Assembly (NCBI RefSeq): GCF_902167145.1
Contig: NC_050100.1
Location: 193,805,439-193,869,438, forward strand
DNA length: 64,000 nucleotides
Source of the DNA: Zea mays
Taxonomy: Eukaryota; Streptophyta; Magnoliopsida; Poales; Poaceae
Direction of reading: 5' to 3'
Shown: piece by piece, positions 44,564 to 56,318 of the stretch
How the letters are laid out: every line of letters begins with the position of its first letter
Position numbering within the stretch: the first letter of the stretch is position 1
The notes under the pieces: model-generated
Told to the model about the DNA's origin: nothing
The model's input: the letters and a program-made list of their open reading frames with translations, nothing else
The model's database searches: none
Position numbers and translations under genes: made by a program

Positions 44564-46062
44564 CACATGAAAGTCTTTTACATGTAAAAAGGAAAAAGGT
44601 AAATACCTCACTTGAAATTGTGTTTTTCTTCCTTTTCTTTTGAGAAGGGGTGACTTATACTAGATCAAGAATAGCATACACATAATACATAGCTAGAACA
44701 TGTTACACAAATTCTACAATGAAAAAACACTGCCACAAACATAATGTATGATGAAAACATGGCTCCCAGCACCGAGAGCCTCATCTCCAATTCAATCCAC
44801 CATCGTCAAACATGATTGGAAGAATCACTAAGGACAACATCCCGCAACCAAGGCTGAGTTGGAAAGATGAACGATTTGGGTGACCTGTCCGTCGCTGACG
44901 CTGGGACGAGCGTAGACAAAACCAACCCTGTTAAGCACGTCGACGACCAACTCGAGAAGGAGAACCAGTGGTGCCTCCGATGGACACATCATCGGCTCGG
45001 AGGAAGACAATTTGATCTGGCGTCGTTGCTAACTCCACAACCAAACTCTTATAGATCTACTAATAACCTAACTAGCTAAGCTTCTAAGCGACGATTGCCG
45101 ACACCTCTCCATGAGACTCGCCTATCCGCTACTAGAAGACGATGGAGTTGTGAGGGGGTGTGCACGGTGGCGATCACGACCTCGAGTGCGTCGACATAGT
45201 TGGTGAGGTCGCGGATGATGATTGATTAGCGGGGTGGAGGTGAAGGCGAAGAAGAGGTCACGTTGGCGTGTTATATGGGGGCTGGAGCGAGGCGGGCGTT
45301 GCAGGCAGGAGGTGGTTAGCGTGCTGGTAGGGGACGCCGGACGGATGGGGCGACAGGCGGGTGGGTTGCGGCGTTGCCGAGCGACAATTGTGGAGGTCGA
45401 CGGCGTGAGAGGAGCGAGGGGTGCACACGTTTGTTTCGGAGGTCACGAGTTGCATAACTCTTGGAGGTTACTAGGGCGGCGGACAGGTGGGGTCTGCATT
45501 TGCGGTGAAGCTTGGCGCCATGCGGGAGGACGAGGTTTTTCAGCCATGAATCTGTTGCGACTTGCGAGGTTCGTGGGGGGCCTCGAATGGTGACGATTGT
45601 GGGGGCGGGTGGAGATCACGCGCGGGTCCGTGGCGATGATGGGGAAGGGGCGTGCACGAAAGTTGTGCTTTATAATAGTAGAGATAGAGATATGACATTA
45701 ACAGTCGCACGACAATCAACAACAATACATCACTAATAAATCTGGCAAGTAACACGAAAAAACATTGTTTAACCATAAAAAAGCAAAACACAAAGTGACA
45801 CACGGACTGGTGCCCGAAACGGCCGGTGGCTGGTTGCCTAGGTTGAGTGAATGGATGCTTAAAAATATTGGAAGAGGTTGGGTTTGTTGTGGCGCTTATT
45901 ACCTATTAGACCGCACACCTAATTTTATCGGGTGAATATTACCCATGGCTAAGCCGGTTCGGATGATTGCTTCCTAAATCCATATCCGCTTATCCAATGA
46001 GTGAGAATTTTGTTTCCTATTTATACCTATGGGGACAATTCTTGTCCCATACTCTAACCCTA
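44564..46062. other. Unclassified repeat-like sequence, no gene
   Basis: A GC-rich core (about 44800-45660) sits between AT-rich flanks and ends near TTATAATAGTAGAGATAGAG, a sequence I associate with old maize intergenic repeats. Open frames at 44867-45079 and 45222-45593 have no domain, no splice context and mixed codon use. Confidence 0.3.
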
Positions 46063-46191
46063 AGGGATAGTTTGGGAGCGAGAAAATCAAAGGGAATTGA
46101 ATGGGCTAGAATCTTCTTATTTAAAATTGAATAAAAAGATAATTTTAACCCCTCCAAGTTCTTTCAATTTTGTGGTTTCCAAACTAGCCCT
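46063..46191. mobile_element. Short MITE-like inverted repeat (129 bp)
   Basis: AGGGATAGTTTGGGAGC at the left matches AGGGCTAGTTTGGAAAC, the inverted right end, with further AAATTGAA-like similarity inwards. No clear target-site duplication could be fixed (CTA/ACA or TAA/TAC), so the superfamily is open. Confidence 0.5.
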
Positions 46192-46513
46192 ACATGGAAA
46201 ATTCTCGGTATCTACTCGATATCTCTACTCCACATCATGGTCGCCGTCGCCCACCGGTCACCGCCTGCACGCCAACACACGTAGCCTCTCTCCTTCCATC
46301 CTGCGCTCTTGGGCCCCACCTGTCTCCCGCGTCTCCACCGGTCAAACCGGCCACCCTCACCGCTCACAATCGGTGTGCACCTTCAACCGCTTTGGCCTAC
46401 CTTATAAAAAAACTCGACCTACGGGTAAGACAACCTATAGAACAGACAAGAAGATTTTTTTTAATCACAGGTTGAAATTCGCTCCCACGGAGAATAAACT
46501 CAAGACTTGAGGA
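46192..46513 (+). promoter_or_regulatory. Possible distal promoter sequence of the OBERON-type gene
   Basis: C-rich sequence followed by TATAAAAA at 46403-46410, ahead of the two MULE insertions. No transcript evidence can be derived; it may be old intergenic sequence. Confidence 0.25.
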
Positions 46514-46522
46514 GTGATACTG

Positions 46523-46760
46523 GAGGACGTATCCTGTGCAATCACTCATTTTAGTGCAAGCGTGCAATCAAACTATCCAGAGCATCCAGTCTAGATCCAA
46601 CGGTTTCATATGGAAGTGGTTAAATGTAAAATAGACACTAGGTTTCAGGTGGAAGGGGTTAAATGTAAAATAACAGTTACCATTAGATCTAGATCGGATG
46701 CACCAGATCGCTTGATTGCATGCTTGTACCAGGATAAGTGATTGCATAGGATATTTTCCC
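46523..46760. mobile_element. MULE-type MITE (238 bp) with long inverted repeats
   Basis: The inverted ends of about 75 bp begin GAGGACGTATCCTGTGCAA and, inverted, GGGAAAATATCCTATGCAA. A perfect 9-bp duplication GTGATACTG lies at 46514-46522 and 46761-46769. The 9-bp length and long inverted repeats indicate Mutator-like transposition. The central part contains a short duplicated GGTTAAATGTAAAATA. Confidence 0.88.
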
Positions 46761-46843
46761 GTGATACTGAGACCATCTAACCGACTCGGACAAAGGACCT
46801 TTAGCTCTGGCTTACCTTATCAGTTCTCCCTTCTTGCCCACGC

Positions 46844-47935
46844 GAGAAAATTGGAATTATGCCATTATAAAACTTAGGATTCGCACAAATGCCATTATAG
46901 TAACACGCTTCGTTAATACGTCATTCTTAAACACTGGCTTACAGACAAAATACTATTTAGGGGTTATTTGAAAGATCAATATTTTTTACTATGCTGTTAG
47001 CAGTTGATCGGACAAAATCGCCATTCTCTTCTCTCCTTTTCTTATCCTCTGTCTCCTGAGCTCGCTCGTATAGTCGTATCTCCTCTCTGGACGAACAGAA
47101 AGGTTACCAGCAGCACCACGGCGAGATCTCCCCTTGGCGGGCCAAAACCGACGGCGAGCTTCACCGGCGTTGGTCGGCTCCCTTCTCTTCGCCGTTTTAT
47201 TTTCCTCCCAGGTCGGTCTCCTCCACTATCCCCACAGAGGTTCCCCTTCTCCTTCCTTCGCTTTCTTTTTTTCCCCTGTCGCCGGCGGCGATAGGGTCCT
47301 GTTTTTCTTGCTTCGGCGGGCTGTAAATGCTTCCGGTCCTCTCCGGCGGTCCAGATCCGGCGGTGACCGTGCTCCTGTTCGTTCTTCTGGTCTTGATTCG
47401 ATTGGGAGGGGAAGGGGTTCCTTCGGTCTTGGGAAATTCGAAGACATGCCTGCGCTCTACGCTTACGGAGGTGAGGAGGGAGAAAGACCTCTTCTTTGTT
47501 CTTATTTTCTTCGGAGCTTTGTTTTGATTTGAGATTTACGCTGGGAGGAAGTGATTACGTGTGCTCTTCCGTTCTGATTTTGATTGCTTCAATGGACAGA
47601 TGGCGGGTGGCCGTGGTGGTCATGGCGGCGTGGTCGTCGTCGTCGTCCCGGCGCGCCCGCCGCCCTTGCACCACCGTCGCCGTGCAGACTGCGGAGAGCC
47701 TTGGTTTGTGGGGCGGGTAGGGGAGTCAGTGCTGCTGCTGACCTTTTTGGTTGGGGGTAAACCTGTCCGATCAACTGCTGACAGCACAGTAAAAGACGTT
47801 GATCTTTCAAATAAACCCTAAATGGCATTTTGTATAAGTCAGTGTTTGAGAATGGCGTATTGACAAAGCTTGTTCTCGTAATGGCATTTGAGCGAATCCT
47901 AATAAGTTTTATAATGGCAGAATTCCAATTTTCTC
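46844..47935. mobile_element. Pack-MULE-like Mutator element carrying GC-rich gene fragments (1092 bp)
   Basis: Inverted repeats of about 171 bp lie at 46844-47014 and 47764-47935. Both start GAGAAAATTGGAATT, continue with TGCCATTATAAAACTTA and end in GTTGATCGGACA. Flanks TGCCCACGC (46835-46843) and CGCCCACGC (47936-47944) match at eight of nine bases. The 749 bp between them are GC-rich and gene-like. There is a possible exon edge at 47448-47470 (GACATGCCTGCGCTCTACGC then GGTGAGG) and an intron end TTGCTTCAATGGACAG near 47600. A Gly/Val/Arg-rich frame (47561-47821) follows. No transposase. The insertion lies just upstream of the OBERON-type gene's first exon. The source gene was not identified. 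Confidence 0.85.
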
Positions 47936-47944
47936 CGCCCACGC

Positions 47945-48677
47945 TGGTTCGTCTCGGACTCTCGGTTGGACTCCCCCAACTACCATTCGCTGTGAGTTTT
48001 TTTATTTCGGAAAAGAAGGAAGCACCGCGTGGTGGAGAGGAGATTTTGCTGGAACGGGACGCGATCTCGCCGTCCTCATCGGTCAAAGGCGGAGGGCATG
48101 GTTCTTAAGGCGGTAAGGCGAGATAAGGTGCCGGACCACCGCCTAGACGCCTAGGCGATGCCTAAGGCGAGCAAGGCGACGCCTTATCAACCCGAGAATC
48201 AGCAAAACAGCCTCATGGAGGAGGAAGAGAAAGAAAAAAGAAAAAGAAAAAAGGAGAAGGAAGGGGTAGGAGGCCCAGCCCACCAGCCAGCCCATATAAT
48301 CCTTCCTCTGGCAACCCTAGGTTGCCTCTCTCCCCCACCATTCAGCTGCCGCTGCCCTCGATTGAGCCGCCGCCGCCTCAGATTCGCCGTCGCCGCCTCA
48401 GATTCGCCGCCGCCGCCGACGATTTGGACGCTGCCGCCAACGATTCAGCCTCCGCCGCCCTGGATTTGGCCTCCGCCGCTCTCGATTCGGCGTTGCCACC
48501 CCGAAACAGCGCCGCCCCTTTCCCTTTCCCTCTGCCCTATGCCCTCTTGCTGCTTCTTACCTAGGCGACGGGGACGCCTTGGATCTTTCGGGCGCCTGGA
48601 CGCCTAGGCGTCGCCTAGGCGACGCCTTTAAAACAAGGGCGGAGGCGCTCCTGTACCGGGTTCACGCTAGCGCCGAG
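47945..48677 (+). other. Probable 5' UTR exon of the OBERON-type gene, containing a hAT insertion
   Basis: GC-rich leader-like sequence ends GCGCCGAG|GTGAGT, a strong 5' splice site at 48677/48678. Without the hAT element (48096-48637 plus one 8-bp copy) the exon reads continuously from CTCATCGGTCAAAGGCGGAGG to CGCTCCTGTACCGGG. The transcription start was not located; it may lie before or inside this segment. The link to the coding exons, 7.6 kb downstream across a LINE, is inferred. Confidence 0.5.
48096..48637. mobile_element. Non-autonomous hAT-like element (542 bp) in the 5' UTR exon
   Basis: Perfect 8-bp duplications GGCGGAGG lie at 48088-48095 and 48638-48645. The ends are GCATGGTTCTTAAGGCG and, inverted, CTTGTTTTAAAGGCG. 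Both arms contain many GCCTAGGCG-type palindromes; the middle has CCGCCG/GATTCGCC trinucleotide runs. No coding capacity for a transposase. Confidence 0.82.
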
Positions 48678-49124
48678 GTGAGTAGCTTTGCTAGCCGATT
48701 CACCCCTCAGGTCACCGGTTTGTTCTCGTGTAAAGGTACCCTGGTGTGCGCCGGAGACGGAACTTTGGGGGTGCTCCATTCAGTGGCGTCGGCCTCGGGT
48801 TCCGGTCTGCGCTGGCTCGTTCGGGGTCAGCTAACCATCGGCTTCGTGTTCAGCTGCAAGGGGCCGAGCTTTCTGTAGGAGGAGTACATGCGGCTGGGAT
48901 TGGTTGGCTGCTTGTGGTTGGATGGCTAGATGCCTAGGTCTGATTCGCAAATCCTGTTATTGGTTGTGCCCTAGGGGTTCCTTCACGTAGGAAATAAAGA
49001 AGGAATGAGTGAGGGTATCCGATTGATCTCTGACGGGTATAATTTGGTTCATAGTTGTTAGCTTAGATCTAGTTAGTGTTCTAAATTATACACCCTGGGG
49101 TTGGGTGTGTATTACAACTCAAAC

Positions 49125-52100
49125 TTACACGGTAACGGCCCCATTCACGACCAAAGAAGGTTCAGTCCTAAGGACCAAACCCCGAAGGACAGCAGCCCCA
49201 GCTAAACACCAAAGACGACCTTCATCCATAACAGCTTGTGCAACACTTTGGACAGCAGGCCTAGAACCCTGAAAAACGCAGGCATTCCTATGTTTCCAAA
49301 GCTCCGAGGCAACTAGGACCACTAAGGAATTGAACCCCTTCCTCTCTTCCTTAGGCAAAGAAGCAGAGGCTCGGCACTACCAGGGATGATCCTGTTAAGA
49401 ACTAAGCTCCATACCTCCCTAGCAAACACACAGGATACTAGAATGTGGTTGATGGTTTCCACATCTTGATCACAAAGGGCACAAGCGGCCTGATGCGGTA
49501 GTCCACGTTTGACCAGTGAGTCCAACATTGATTATTAATGGCCAACCAAATGAAGAACTTGCAGTTTGCAGGGTCCCAAGTTTTCCAGATCCTCCTCCAA
49601 GCTAGGAATTTGATGGAGCCAATGAACATCATATTGTATGCAGATTTTCTGCTATACTGACCTGAAGATGAAAACTTCCAAGAAAAATGATCTGGGACAT
49701 TAGGATGTAGAACTATACCCTCAACAAGCTCCCAAACTTTGAGGAATTCTATGAAAACCTGAACTGTTAGAGCGCCCTTGACATCAACCACCCAGCCTCT
49801 GTTGGATAATGCCTGGCTCACTGTACGCTTCTTAATTACTCTCTTTGGGATTGCTAGGATCAGATTTGGAGCAAGGTCAGCCACACTCTTTCCTTGCAAC
49901 CAATTGTCTGTCCAGAATTTGGAAGAAATAACATTCCCAATATTTACAGTTACGGCCATTTGGAAGAATGCTTGGGCTTGCTTAGGATTATTAACAAGAA
50001 GACCAAACCATAGTTTTGAGGGATCAGTTTTCATAAACCATAACCAGCGGATACACAATGCCCAACTCATCCTTTCCAGATAATGTACTCCAAGACTGCC
50101 AAACATGTAAGGTCTTTGCACCTTGGCCCATGAGACTAAACAATTTCCTCCCTTGGCCTGTTCTTGCCCTTTCCAAAGGAATCCCCTTCTCCTTTTATGA
50201 ACAGCCTTAAAGAACCATTTGGGCAGATTCAAGACGAGCATTTGGTGAATGGGTGTTGCTGACATTACAGATTTGACAACAACCAACCTGCCAACCTTGC
50301 TTAGGAGGGGGGCTTTCCATCCTGGCAATTTATTGGCAATCTTGTCAATCAGAGGTGTTAGAACAGCCTTTGAAGGTTTATGAATAGAAAGGGGAATACC
50401 CAAATATGAACAAGGTAAGCTTCCAATGGAACAAGAAAGAATTGCCGATGTTCTCCCAATATCTTCATCGGAGCATTGGATTGGTATGGCTGAACTTTTA
50501 ATCAAATTAGTCTTCAGACCAGAAACTTCTCCAAAACACCTTAACAGGTCTCGTACCACACAAAGATCCTTCTGTTGGGTCTCAAAAATATAACCACATT
50601 GTCAGCATATAAAGAAATCCGAGACCATTGTTGCTGCCCAGACATAGGCTGCAACAAATTATTCCTGGAAGCCATTTGAATTAGGGAATTAAGGACATCC
50701 ATAATCAATATGAACAGTAAGGGGGAGAGAGGGTCTCCCTGCCGAAGCCCACGAAGATGAGAGATAGATCTCCCAGGAATTCCATTCAATAGGACTTGAG
50801 AGCTTGCAGTGGACAAGATCTGACAAATAAGGTTGCACCACTGCTGGCCAAACCCCAAGTAACGCATTACTTCTATCAGAAAAGGCCAAGAAATTGTATA
50901 AAAAAGCCTTCGAGATATCCAGCTTCAGAAGGATGTGTGGTTCCTTGCTTGTGTGAAGTGTTCTGACAAGATGTTGCACAAAGTAAGAAATTATCATGTA
51001 TGCATCTGCCCCTCACAAAAAGCACTCTGATTGTTGGAAACTAGGCTGGGTATTAAAGGTGCTAGCCGGTTGGCAAGGATTATGGTTACCAACTTTTCAA
51101 AGCTATGATGAGACTTATAGGTCGAAAGTCTTTCACCGAACTAGCATCTGTCTTCTTAAGCAGCAAGGAAACATAAGCAGAATTCAGCAGCTGAAGTTTG
51201 AAGACATGTCCTTTATAAATTGCATTCAAGGCTGCAAGAATGTCACTGCCAATAATGCCCCAACAAGTTTTGTAGAACCTCCCGGTGAAGCCATCAGGGC
51301 CGGGAGCCTTGTCCATAGGTAGATCTTTTACTGATGCCCATACCTCTTCAGCAGTGAAAGGAGCATCTAAATGAGATAAGTCCTGCTGGAATAATGGGTG
51401 GAAGTCTGCCAAGTTGAAGGAGTAATTTCTCAGATCACCAGAACTTCGCAGATGTTCATAAAAATCATCCACTACTTCTTGTTTCTCCTCTTGAGTAACA
51501 TAGATTCTGTCTTCCACCTGTAGCTTAGCAATAAAATTTTTCTTCTTTCTAAACCGAGTGTGCTGATGGAAAAAATTTGTATTTGCATCTCCTTCCTGTA
51601 AAAACAGCACCCTAGAATGCAAACGGGCAATGGTGTGTTCCAAAGAAGTCAAGCCCAAACAATGCATCTTGAGTTTTCTTCGCAACCAATCCTCCCCCTG
51701 TGATAGAGAACGAGAATCCCTAACAATCTCCAATCGGTGTAGCACTTCTTTTGCCATAGAAAGTTGTAGCTTGACATTCCCAACCTTGCGATGGCTCCAT
51801 TTCTGCAGTCCCCTACTAAGCCTCTTCAGTTTGAGAAACAGGATCTCAACCAGGCAAGAAGAAGACACTGGGTCTTCCCAGTTTTGCTGAACTGATTCAT
51901 GAAAACCATCCAACTTCGACCAGAAACTCTCAAAATGTAATCTTTGTTTGCCAGTATTTCTAACCTTGAGTCCCAAAATTAATGGGCAGTGGTCAGACAC
52001 TCCAGCAGTAGCACTCTGAAGAACAGCATCAGGGAAAACTTCTTCCCAATCCGTTGTGCAAAAGGCACGGTCCAACCGGACAAGAGTGGGATTTTCCCTC

Positions 52101-52650
52101 TCATTAGACCACGTGAATTTAGGAATCTCTTTAAGTTCCAGATCATCTAGAACACGCCTGAAGCGACCCATCATTGCGCGGTTCAGATTGCTATTGCTCT
52201 TATCAGCAGCTTGATAGATACGGTTAAAATCTCCCGCAATGACCCAAGGTCCAGGGCACATAGTTCTGACATCCCGGAGTTCTTGAAGGAAAGAAATTTT
52301 ATCACCATCATTTTGGGGGCCATATACACCAGTGAACCTCCAATTACGACCTTGTTCTTCAACAAAGTGAACTGAGGCTGAAAAAATGTCTACTCGAGAA
52401 CCTAAAGCTTGAATGATGGAAGTCTTCCAAGCAATGATCAGCCCTCCTCTAGTGCCATCAGCCGGCAGTAAGACAAACTTATCGAAAACAGACCCAAAAG
52501 CTGAGCAAAACAAAAAATGGTCCATGGTAGCCAACTTGGTTTCTTGAAGACACAATATCCGCTCTAGATGAGAAAATTACCTCCCGAACAACATCCCGCC
52601 GACCCTTCATATTGAGCCCGCGGGCATTCCAGATCAAAATAGTTGATGGA
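49125..52650 (-). pseudogene. LINE ORF2: endonuclease and reverse transcriptase
   Basis: The endonuclease begins near 52640 (WNARGLN), with LQETK, GDFNRI and VSDHCPLIL in order. RT follows with DKAPGPDGFTGRFYK, then RPISLI, RQGDPLSPLLFIL and YADN at the catalytic site, where YADD or FADD is expected. The zinc-binding end includes CKFFIWLAINNQCW and CALCDQDVETINHILVSCVFAREVW. Frame slips near 52560, 51090, 50900, 50560 and 49500 break it into pieces. It would nick target DNA and copy the LINE RNA; the Asp-to-Asn change alone should abolish synthesis. Confidence 0.85.
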
Positions 52651-52704
52651 TTCATAAGAGAAACTGCATAAGAACCACCAAACCGGGGGCTGCTAAGATG
52701 CCTT

Positions 52705-55299
52705 CTAGGGAGATGTACTCCATCCCCTCACCCACTGTCCATCCAAACAACACCGATAAGGCTGCAAGCTGAGAATCTGATATGGGGTCAAGGAACAATT
52801 TGCTATATGCATCTTGGACAGATGGCTCAACCCTTTCCTCGGGAACATGAAACCCAAACTTTTGATCACTCTCCTTTGGGCCTCAGAAGCAACAAGCCCA
52901 GGAGGACATGGGTCCGCCCCCGCCACTCTCCTACTACGCCTTGGTAAGAAACAAGGGGTTTACTCATTTTTTTTGCTTTGGTACACATGGAGGCTGGAGC
53001 AATCCATCAACAGGCCTGATGATTTTATTTATCAGAGCACTTCCTTCTTCGAAGAAAGGGGAGCATACAGGGGCGTTGTGTTTAGACAAAGACTCATCCT
53101 GATTTTCCCCATGACACCGTCTAGAATAAACCTTCAATTGTCCTTCACTGGCCTCTGAAATGCTTCTGGTAGCCCTTACAGACATGATAGTCATCACCCT
53201 TGAAACATCATTCTCCATGCAGAAGATCCCACATTAGAATTCCTCTGTATATCTGTTATCAGCGCAGGAGGTGGTAAAGAAACCAAACTGCCATCAACCA
53301 CGGTTGAGATGAGTCCCTCAATCCTTACAGTGTAGGACCAAATCCTTAAAACATGATCAATGCAGGCATCATCTTCAATGGAAGGAAGAGCGGTAGTCAA
53401 TGTAACAGGTGCAGGAACACAATTAACAAGTTCAAAAGTTGTCCCCTCCAGCTGTGCAGATTCAATGATCCGAAGGGAGATCTCGTTCCCAGGGTTGAAG
53501 TCCATTGCCTGCGGGCTGATTGAAACATTTGCCGAGACAACCTTTTCCGAAAGAAACTCCAACCGCGCGACATCTTCTGGGATAGGCGCCATAACCGCGG
53601 CCAGCGGGGCAGAGCTCGAGGGAGTAATGCTCTTTAATGCCAACACCACAGAGAATGAAGGGGTCTGTGCATTGAAAACCAGTGGGGAGGCGCGACCCGA
53701 AGGAGCGGGCGCGCGGGCCGATGGCGGCCGAGAGGCGCACGAAGGGGCAGCCGCTAGATTTTGCATAGTTCGTGCCGCAGATGAGGAATCCCACACCTCA
53801 ATTGGTCCATCAGACGTCGAATTGATGTTGTCACGTGGACCCAAGCGCGCGTGTACCAGCCCACGCGTGGACGTCGAGGGAGGGGAGCGTTGTCATCGCC
53901 TCCGCTTGCGAGCGCTGTCATCGTCGGAATTGGCCGGCAGTGGAGGACAAGATGGAGGATTCGGCGTTGATTGCTTCGAATCTGAAACCACCACAAGGAT
54001 TGGATAAACCAGGGTACGAGGAATCAACATCCCCTCAACTGCTAGCTCGACAACGTGGAGGTCCATGGAAGAAGGAAGAAGCTCCGGCCTTGCGCACCAT
54101 GCATCCAGCTTGAATTCGCCCAAATTAACGCCCCCTTCCGTGTCTGCGTGCAGCCTATGAACCAGGAAAAATTCATTGAGTAACAGTTCCACCGTCTCAA
54201 TCCCCAGAGGTGTGCCAGGACACCACAGAGTTTGACAGTGACAAGGAACGGTAGATCACTTCTGCCGGTGGCCATGGCTTGTCTAGACCAACGTTGAATG
54301 TGCAACCGGAGAGGGGGCACGACAAACGGTCTGCGTTCATTGTAAACACAGCCAGCCAGCGCTTCAGATGGGAGCAAGGCGATGAAGGTATTTGGCGCAG
54401 CACGTTTGAGGTCGAGCGCATCAGCGTCGAGGGCAAACCTCAATGCGAGCGCATCAGAAACCTCTGCAGCGCTACCAGCTGCTTCACGTCCAATGACAGA
54501 CATGATCAGAGCACGTCGAAGATCCTCCTCAACTTGCACGATCTTTGTCGAGCGACTGATGACCCGCCTTGGTCGATCAGGCTCCATAGAGATGGCGGGA
54601 GTTTCAGCCGGTGGCCCCATGGGAGGCACACCATTGTCATCATCATTGTTGTTGAGGTCGCGACGTGCTGAGGGAGAAGAGGAAGAAAAACGTCGACGTA
54701 CAGCTCCTCACCTCCTCTGACCACGACGAGTGCGCCTTCTCCTGCCACCTCCATATCCAGTGCACTGTCTCCATTGTCACCCTCCTTCATCACGGCAGGG
54801 GCAGGAACGGGAGCAGAGAGTGATGGATTGACAAGGCGCCACACCAAAACACGCCGCGGGTGGGGCGACACCATCCGCTGGCGTGGGCACACGTGAGCAC
54901 GGTGCCCCAGCAGCCACCAGATGAAGCAGCGCACCTGTCGTCGACACGCTGCCGCACGGTGGTAGAAAAGCAGTTGAAACACCTTCCGTGAAGATCACCA
55001 GGAACAACCCTGGGAGGTGGCTTCGAGGGACGAGAGCGTCGCCGCCGAGCTTTTTCGCTTTCCACCTTCACCCAACCGTCGCCATCCTCTTTTTTGTTGG
55101 GGCAAAAGACAGGAGACTTGGTAGATAACAAAGCGTCTTTGAAGAAATCCCGCTGGACAGGACAACCATCAATGGAGGAAGCAGGGTAGTCGTCCCTCCA
55201 TCGCTGGGCTTTGGATCGACTAGTAGCCAGAGAAGGGGATGGAGTGGTCCCCGGCGCCAGGGAAGGAAGGTGGGTGGCCGCCGGGCTTGGAGCAGACAC
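52705..55299 (-). pseudogene. LINE ORF1: zinc-knuckle nucleic-acid-binding protein
   Basis: The N-terminal part has SKAQRWRDDYPAS, then RCFNCFS and, in a shifted frame, CPRQRM of a CCHC-type knuckle. Further on, LRLHIQRWSRQAMATGRSDLPFLV and a frame-shifted WGL region match the middle domain of plant LINE ORF1 proteins. The C-terminal part (53844-53194) is low-complexity. At least four frame changes; not functional. Confidence 0.65.
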
Positions 55300-56318
55300 C
55301 GGCGTGGGGCTGAGAGGCCGGAGAGGGAGTGGAGGGTGGGGGACTGGGGGTGAGACGACACATAGTAGATCTAGGAGTCGGTTTAGCTAGATAAAAGGGA
55401 GAAGATTATCTAGGAGTCGGTTATCAGTCCTTGTTTAGTCTTATGCCTTCAGTAGTTCAATTACTACGTCTTTGAAATAAGTGATGAAAACTATTGTTGT
55501 GAGGGCCTGAGCTTCCTCTAGGACTTAGGGCATGTACAACCCAGAGACTTTGGAACGGGTTTTCCAAGTATAATACGTGCTACATCCCTAAGCTTTTAGA
55601 TCATAAATACAATTAAGATACAATATATATAAAGAGTCGTGTAGAGACAGTCTGTTCGCGAAGAGCCTGCCTCTTGTATTTTTTTTTCAATTACCACTTG
55701 GAGACCCCTCAAGAGACCCCGTATTAAATGGAGTTGTACATGCCTAGCGAGGCCACACGGCTCGATTGATTTGTTTGTTGTGTTAGAAGCCTTGTTGCTG
55801 TTTGCCTGTAAGCTTATTCCGGTACTGATTTGTGTTTTAGGCGTCGAGATATAAGTGTCACGGGAGCAGGGAGTACTGAAAGAAGATTTTTGTGACTGGT
55901 TCAGGAGGAAATTTGTTCCTAATTGTTGTGTAGCTTAGATCTTGTGTGGAGGTTTCCTATTTAGTTGGGATAAAGGATGTTTTCTGTACTTCCATGATGG
56001 TGTATTCAGCAACTTGTTGATCACTATGCTAGCGAGTTCCAACACTGGTTTGTGCTTTAGGTGTTCCGACTCAATCAAGCATGAATGATCAAGGAGGAGG
56101 CGATCTAGTTAATTTAGGAGAAATTTGGTTTATAGGCGTGACCTTAGATCTAATTGGTCTTCTCGGTCTTTTCTGGGACAAAGGCAATTTTATTGTTTGA
56201 TTATTTAATCAGCAGCTTGATGCATCTTATCTGTCAATCACTACTCCTTTGAAAACTGACGGAACATGTTGCTCCTTTTAGGTTAAGGTTGCAGGCTTTT
56301 AGCTTGGGATTCTGAAAG

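Larger units (their letters stand above)
49073..55365 (-). mobile_element. L1-type LINE, decayed, in reverse orientation within the leader intron
   Basis: ORF1 (nucleic-acid-binding) and ORF2 (endonuclease, reverse transcriptase, zinc-binding end) are both on the minus strand. The flanks share TAGATCTAG at 49064-49072 and 55366-55374, a plausible target-site duplication. No poly(A) is seen at the 3' end (49073). Length of 6.3 kb is near full for a plant L1. Several frame slips and a changed RT active site show it is inactive. Confidence 0.8.
48678..56318 (+). other. Leader intron (and short untranslated start of the coding exon) of the OBERON-type gene
   Basis: It begins GTGAGTAGC. Candidate acceptors just before the start codon are CTCCTTTTAG near 56281, GTTGCAG near 56294 and CTTTTAG near 56301. 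Own intron sequence is 48678-49072 and 55375-56280; the rest is a LINE. Retained long first introns are common in plant regulatory genes. Confidence 0.5.

Noticed and set aside
45222..45593. 123-codon plus frame as a possible gene
   Set aside because: No motif, no start or splice context, and unclassified repeat-like surroundings.
48158..48607. 149-codon plus frame with Pro/Pro runs
   Set aside because: It lies wholly within the hAT element and reads its CCG-rich repeat.
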